Assembly: GCA_004322375.1 (NCBI GenBank)
Contig: SCUC01000568.1
Span: 1 to 6,631 of the forward strand
Source of the DNA: Bacteroidota bacterium
GTDB lineage: Bacteria; Bacteroidota; Ignavibacteria; UBA10030; SZUA-254
Length of the DNA: 6,631 nt
Direction: 5' to 3'
In this document: positions 5,193 to 6,631 of the stretch, piece by piece
Position numbering within the stretch: the first letter of the stretch is position 1
How the letters are laid out: each line of letters starts with the position of its first letter
Position numbers and translations under genes: made by a program
Notes under the pieces: generated by a model
Databases searched by the model: none
What the model saw: only the letters and a program-made list of their open reading frames with translations
What the model was told of the DNA's origin: nothing

Positions 5193-6182
5193 ATGAACTC
5201 GTTAATTGATAATTTTGGCAGAAGCCATACCTACCTTCGGATCTCTGTAACCGACAGGTGCAATCTCCGTTGCAGGTATTGCATGCCTCCTCACGGAGTT
5301 GAGCTAAAAGAACGGGAAGAGATTCTTACGTTCGATGAAATCGAGAGAATTGCGCGGATATTTGTCAAGCTTGGCGTGAGAAAAATTCGCGTTACGGGTG
5401 GAGAGCCGCTTGTTCGGCATAATGTTGAAGAGGTTTGTTTACGTCTTTCCCGAATCCCCGACCTTGAAACGCTGGCAATGTCAACGAATGGCATCATGCT
5501 GGAACAGAAAGCAAAGGCTCTCCTGAAGGCGGGTGTTACCCATCTTAATATCAGTCTGGATACGCTTCGTCCCGAACGGTTTGAGCACATCACGATCCGG
5601 CAGCAATTTGAGGCGACAATACGAGGAATTGAAACTGCGTTACAAACGGGTTTTCCTTCCGTAAAAATCAATACCGTTGTGATGAAAGGATTTAACGACG
5701 ACGAACTGCTGGATTTTGCCGATTTTGCAAAAGCGCTTTCTCTTTCAATTCGGTTCATCGAATACATGCCGTTTTTTGGAAACGGGTGGAACGAAGTTCG
5801 GCTCATGCCATACCGCGAGATGAAAGAAATTATCGAATCAAAGCATCGTCTGATCCCGTTGGAGACGAATGAGACTGTTCCGGGTCCTGCGAAAGATTTT
5901 CGTATCGAAGGGAGCGGCGCTTCTCTCGGCTTCATCACCACAATGAGCGATCACTTCTGCGGCGATTGCAACCGCCTCCGGTTGACAGCAGACGGCAGGG
6001 TAAGCAATTGCCTGTTTGCGCAGGAGAAGTTCGACCTAAAACGCCTGCTCCGTTCCGGCGCGCCGGATGATATTATTGAAGCGACAATACGCACTGCTGT
6101 AATCCTGAAATGGGAAAAGCATCCCGAAGCTCAGGAGCTTGTAAAAATGCAGAACAATATCATGGTAGCAATCGGGGGCTAA
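5193..6182 (+). CDS. moaA: GTP 3',8-cyclase MoaA
   Basis: A 329-residue radical SAM enzyme that starts molybdenum cofactor synthesis, converting GTP to (8S)-3',8-cyclo-7,8-dihydro-GTP, which MoaC then turns into cPMP. The N-terminal radical SAM motif is C23-x3-C27-x2-C30 in DRCNLRCRYCMPP. VTGGEPLVR matches the SAM-binding GGEP. The second, substrate-binding [4Fe-4S] cluster is held by C256, C259 and C273 (CGDCNRLRLTADG, then NC), almost the same numbering as in E. coli MoaA. R261 and R263 fit the conserved arginines that contact GTP. It ends in Gly-Gly (residues 328-329), the tail needed for catalysis in this family. Length is normal and the gene is intact. The start at 5193 has hardly any Shine-Dalgarno. 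No moaC, moaD, moaE or mog lies in the window, so moaA is unlinked from its pathway here unless they lie beyond the 3' edge. Confidence 0.96.
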   Translation: MNSLIDNFGRSHTYLRISVTDRCNLRCRYCMPPHGVELKEREEILTFDEIERIARIFVKLGVRKIRVTGGEPLVRHNVEEVCLRLSRIPDLETLAMSTNGIMLEQKAKALLKAGVTHLNISLDTLRPERFEHITIRQQFEATIRGIETALQTGFPSVKINTVVMKGFNDDELLDFADFAKALSLSIRFIEYMPFFGNGWNEVRLMPYREMKEIIESKHRLIPLETNETVPGPAKDFRIEGSGASLGFITTMSDHFCGDCNRLRLTADGRVSNCLFAQEKFDLKRLLRSGAPDDIIEATIRTAVILKWEKHPEAQELVKMQNNIMVAIGG

Positions 6183-6282
6183 GGGTGACCTTTCAGTTAT
6201 CGTACCAGGACTACAATGTTTTCTCGGTTATAGAAGTACACGTTATCAACACCACCACAATACCAACAAGGAATACCACACG
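6183..6282. other. Gap between moaA and the last gene
   Basis: One hundred bases without a supportable gene, hairpin terminator or clear promoter. The only functional element I can see is AAGGAA (6268-6273), the likely ribosome binding site of the gene starting at 6283. Confidence 0.4.
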
Positions 6283-6631
6283 ATGAAAAAATATTTTGTA
6301 TTGTTTTTTATTATCAGCATTGTTTACTGGACATCTGTTCTTGCGGGACCGACAAAAAAATACGGCAAGCCTCTTACCTTGAAAAAAGCGACGCCGGTCT
6401 CTGCTATCATGGAAGCTCCGTCTAAATACAACGGTCAAAAATTATTGGTTGAAGGAACGATTGTTGATGTGTGTGAAAAGCGCGGTTGCTGGATTGATAT
6501 TGCCGGGGATAAAGAATTTGAATCTCTCAGGTTCAAAGTAGAGGATGGGGTAATGACCTTCCCTGTTGCCGCTAAAGGTAAGAAAGCGCGGGTTGAGGGC
6601 ATTCTTTCGGTTGAAACAGTCAGCGTTGAAG
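6283..6631 (+). CDS. Secreted DUF4920-type protein, 3' end cut by the window
   Basis: The first 116 residues of a protein that runs off the window edge. Residues 1-21 form a signal peptide (MKKYFVLFF..., hydrophobic to residue 20, ending V-L-A) with a likely cut after A21, so the product is probably periplasmic; no lipobox cysteine is seen. The mature part begins with YGKPL (27-31), then KYNGQKLLVEGTI (48-60), DVCEKRGCWIDI (62-73) with C64-x4-C69-W70, RFKVEDG, FPVAAKGKKARVEG. This order matches the DUF4920 family, found mainly in Bacteroidota and related phyla, whose function is unknown; the C-x4-CW pair may bind a metal or form a disulfide. The ATG at 6283 follows AAGGAA at 6268-6273. Family assignment is from memory of the motif order. 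Confidence 0.85.
   Translation, partial: MKKYFVLFFIISIVYWTSVLAGPTKKYGKPLTLKKATPVSAIMEAPSKYNGQKLLVEGTIVDVCEKRGCWIDIAGDKEFESLRFKVEDGVMTFPVAAKGKKARVEGILSVETVSVE

Noticed and set aside
5291..5941. Long open frame on the minus strand inside moaA
   Set aside because: The translation is Ser/Arg-rich, typical of an antisense shadow, and the opposite strand encodes intact MoaA.
6211..6438. Minus-strand open frame over the start of the last gene
   Set aside because: The plus strand there has a signal peptide, a ribosome binding site and DUF4920-like motifs; the minus frame has none.

Overview
The window is a bacterial chromosomal segment, moderate in GC, with every supported gene on the + strand. No mobile element, tRNA, rRNA, CRISPR array or phage gene is visible. 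The short TatA-type protein, the DUF4920-type secreted protein and the four-subunit 2-oxoacid:ferredoxin oxidoreductase together suggest an anaerobic or microaerophilic member of the Bacteroidota/Chlorobiota/Ignavibacteria group. This placement is an inference from protein style; no phylogenetic marker is present.

Layout. (1) 89-790: a secreted protein of unknown function. (2) 803-3624: a compact operon for a four-subunit 2-oxoacid:ferredoxin oxidoreductase in the order delta (two [4Fe-4S]), alpha, beta (TPP), gamma. The first three genes overlap or abut (ATGA overlap, then an 8-bp overlap). The subunit style best fits the VorB-type 2-ketoisovalerate enzyme, but the substrate cannot be fixed from sequence alone. 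(3) 3635-4321: two small Cys-bearing proteins. The first is a half-length ferritin-like helical protein whose second metal motif is lost. The second is a perfect tandem duplication (period 53 residues) of a four-cysteine unit. (4) 4436-5105: a 52-residue TatA/E translocase subunit overlapping by 17 bp a hemerythrin-like protein with a full set of di-iron ligands. (5) 5193-6182: complete MoaA, the first enzyme of molybdenum cofactor synthesis. (6) 6283 to the window end: the N-terminal part of a secreted DUF4920-type protein, cut by the window edge.

How they may work together. The oxidoreductase converts 2-oxoacids plus CoA to acyl-CoA, CO2 and reduced ferredoxin, and is oxygen-sensitive. Downstream lie possible iron/redox proteins, an O2- or NO-binding hemerythrin, the Tat exporter of folded cofactor-containing enzymes, and MoaA, which feeds molybdoenzymes that are often Tat substrates. 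The theme is low-potential and anaerobic respiratory metabolism. The most novel part is the pair of small uncharacterised proteins at 3635-4321, directly behind the oxidoreductase.

No gap longer than about 115 bp lacks a gene. The largest gaps are 4322-4435, 6183-6282, 1-88 and 5106-5192.
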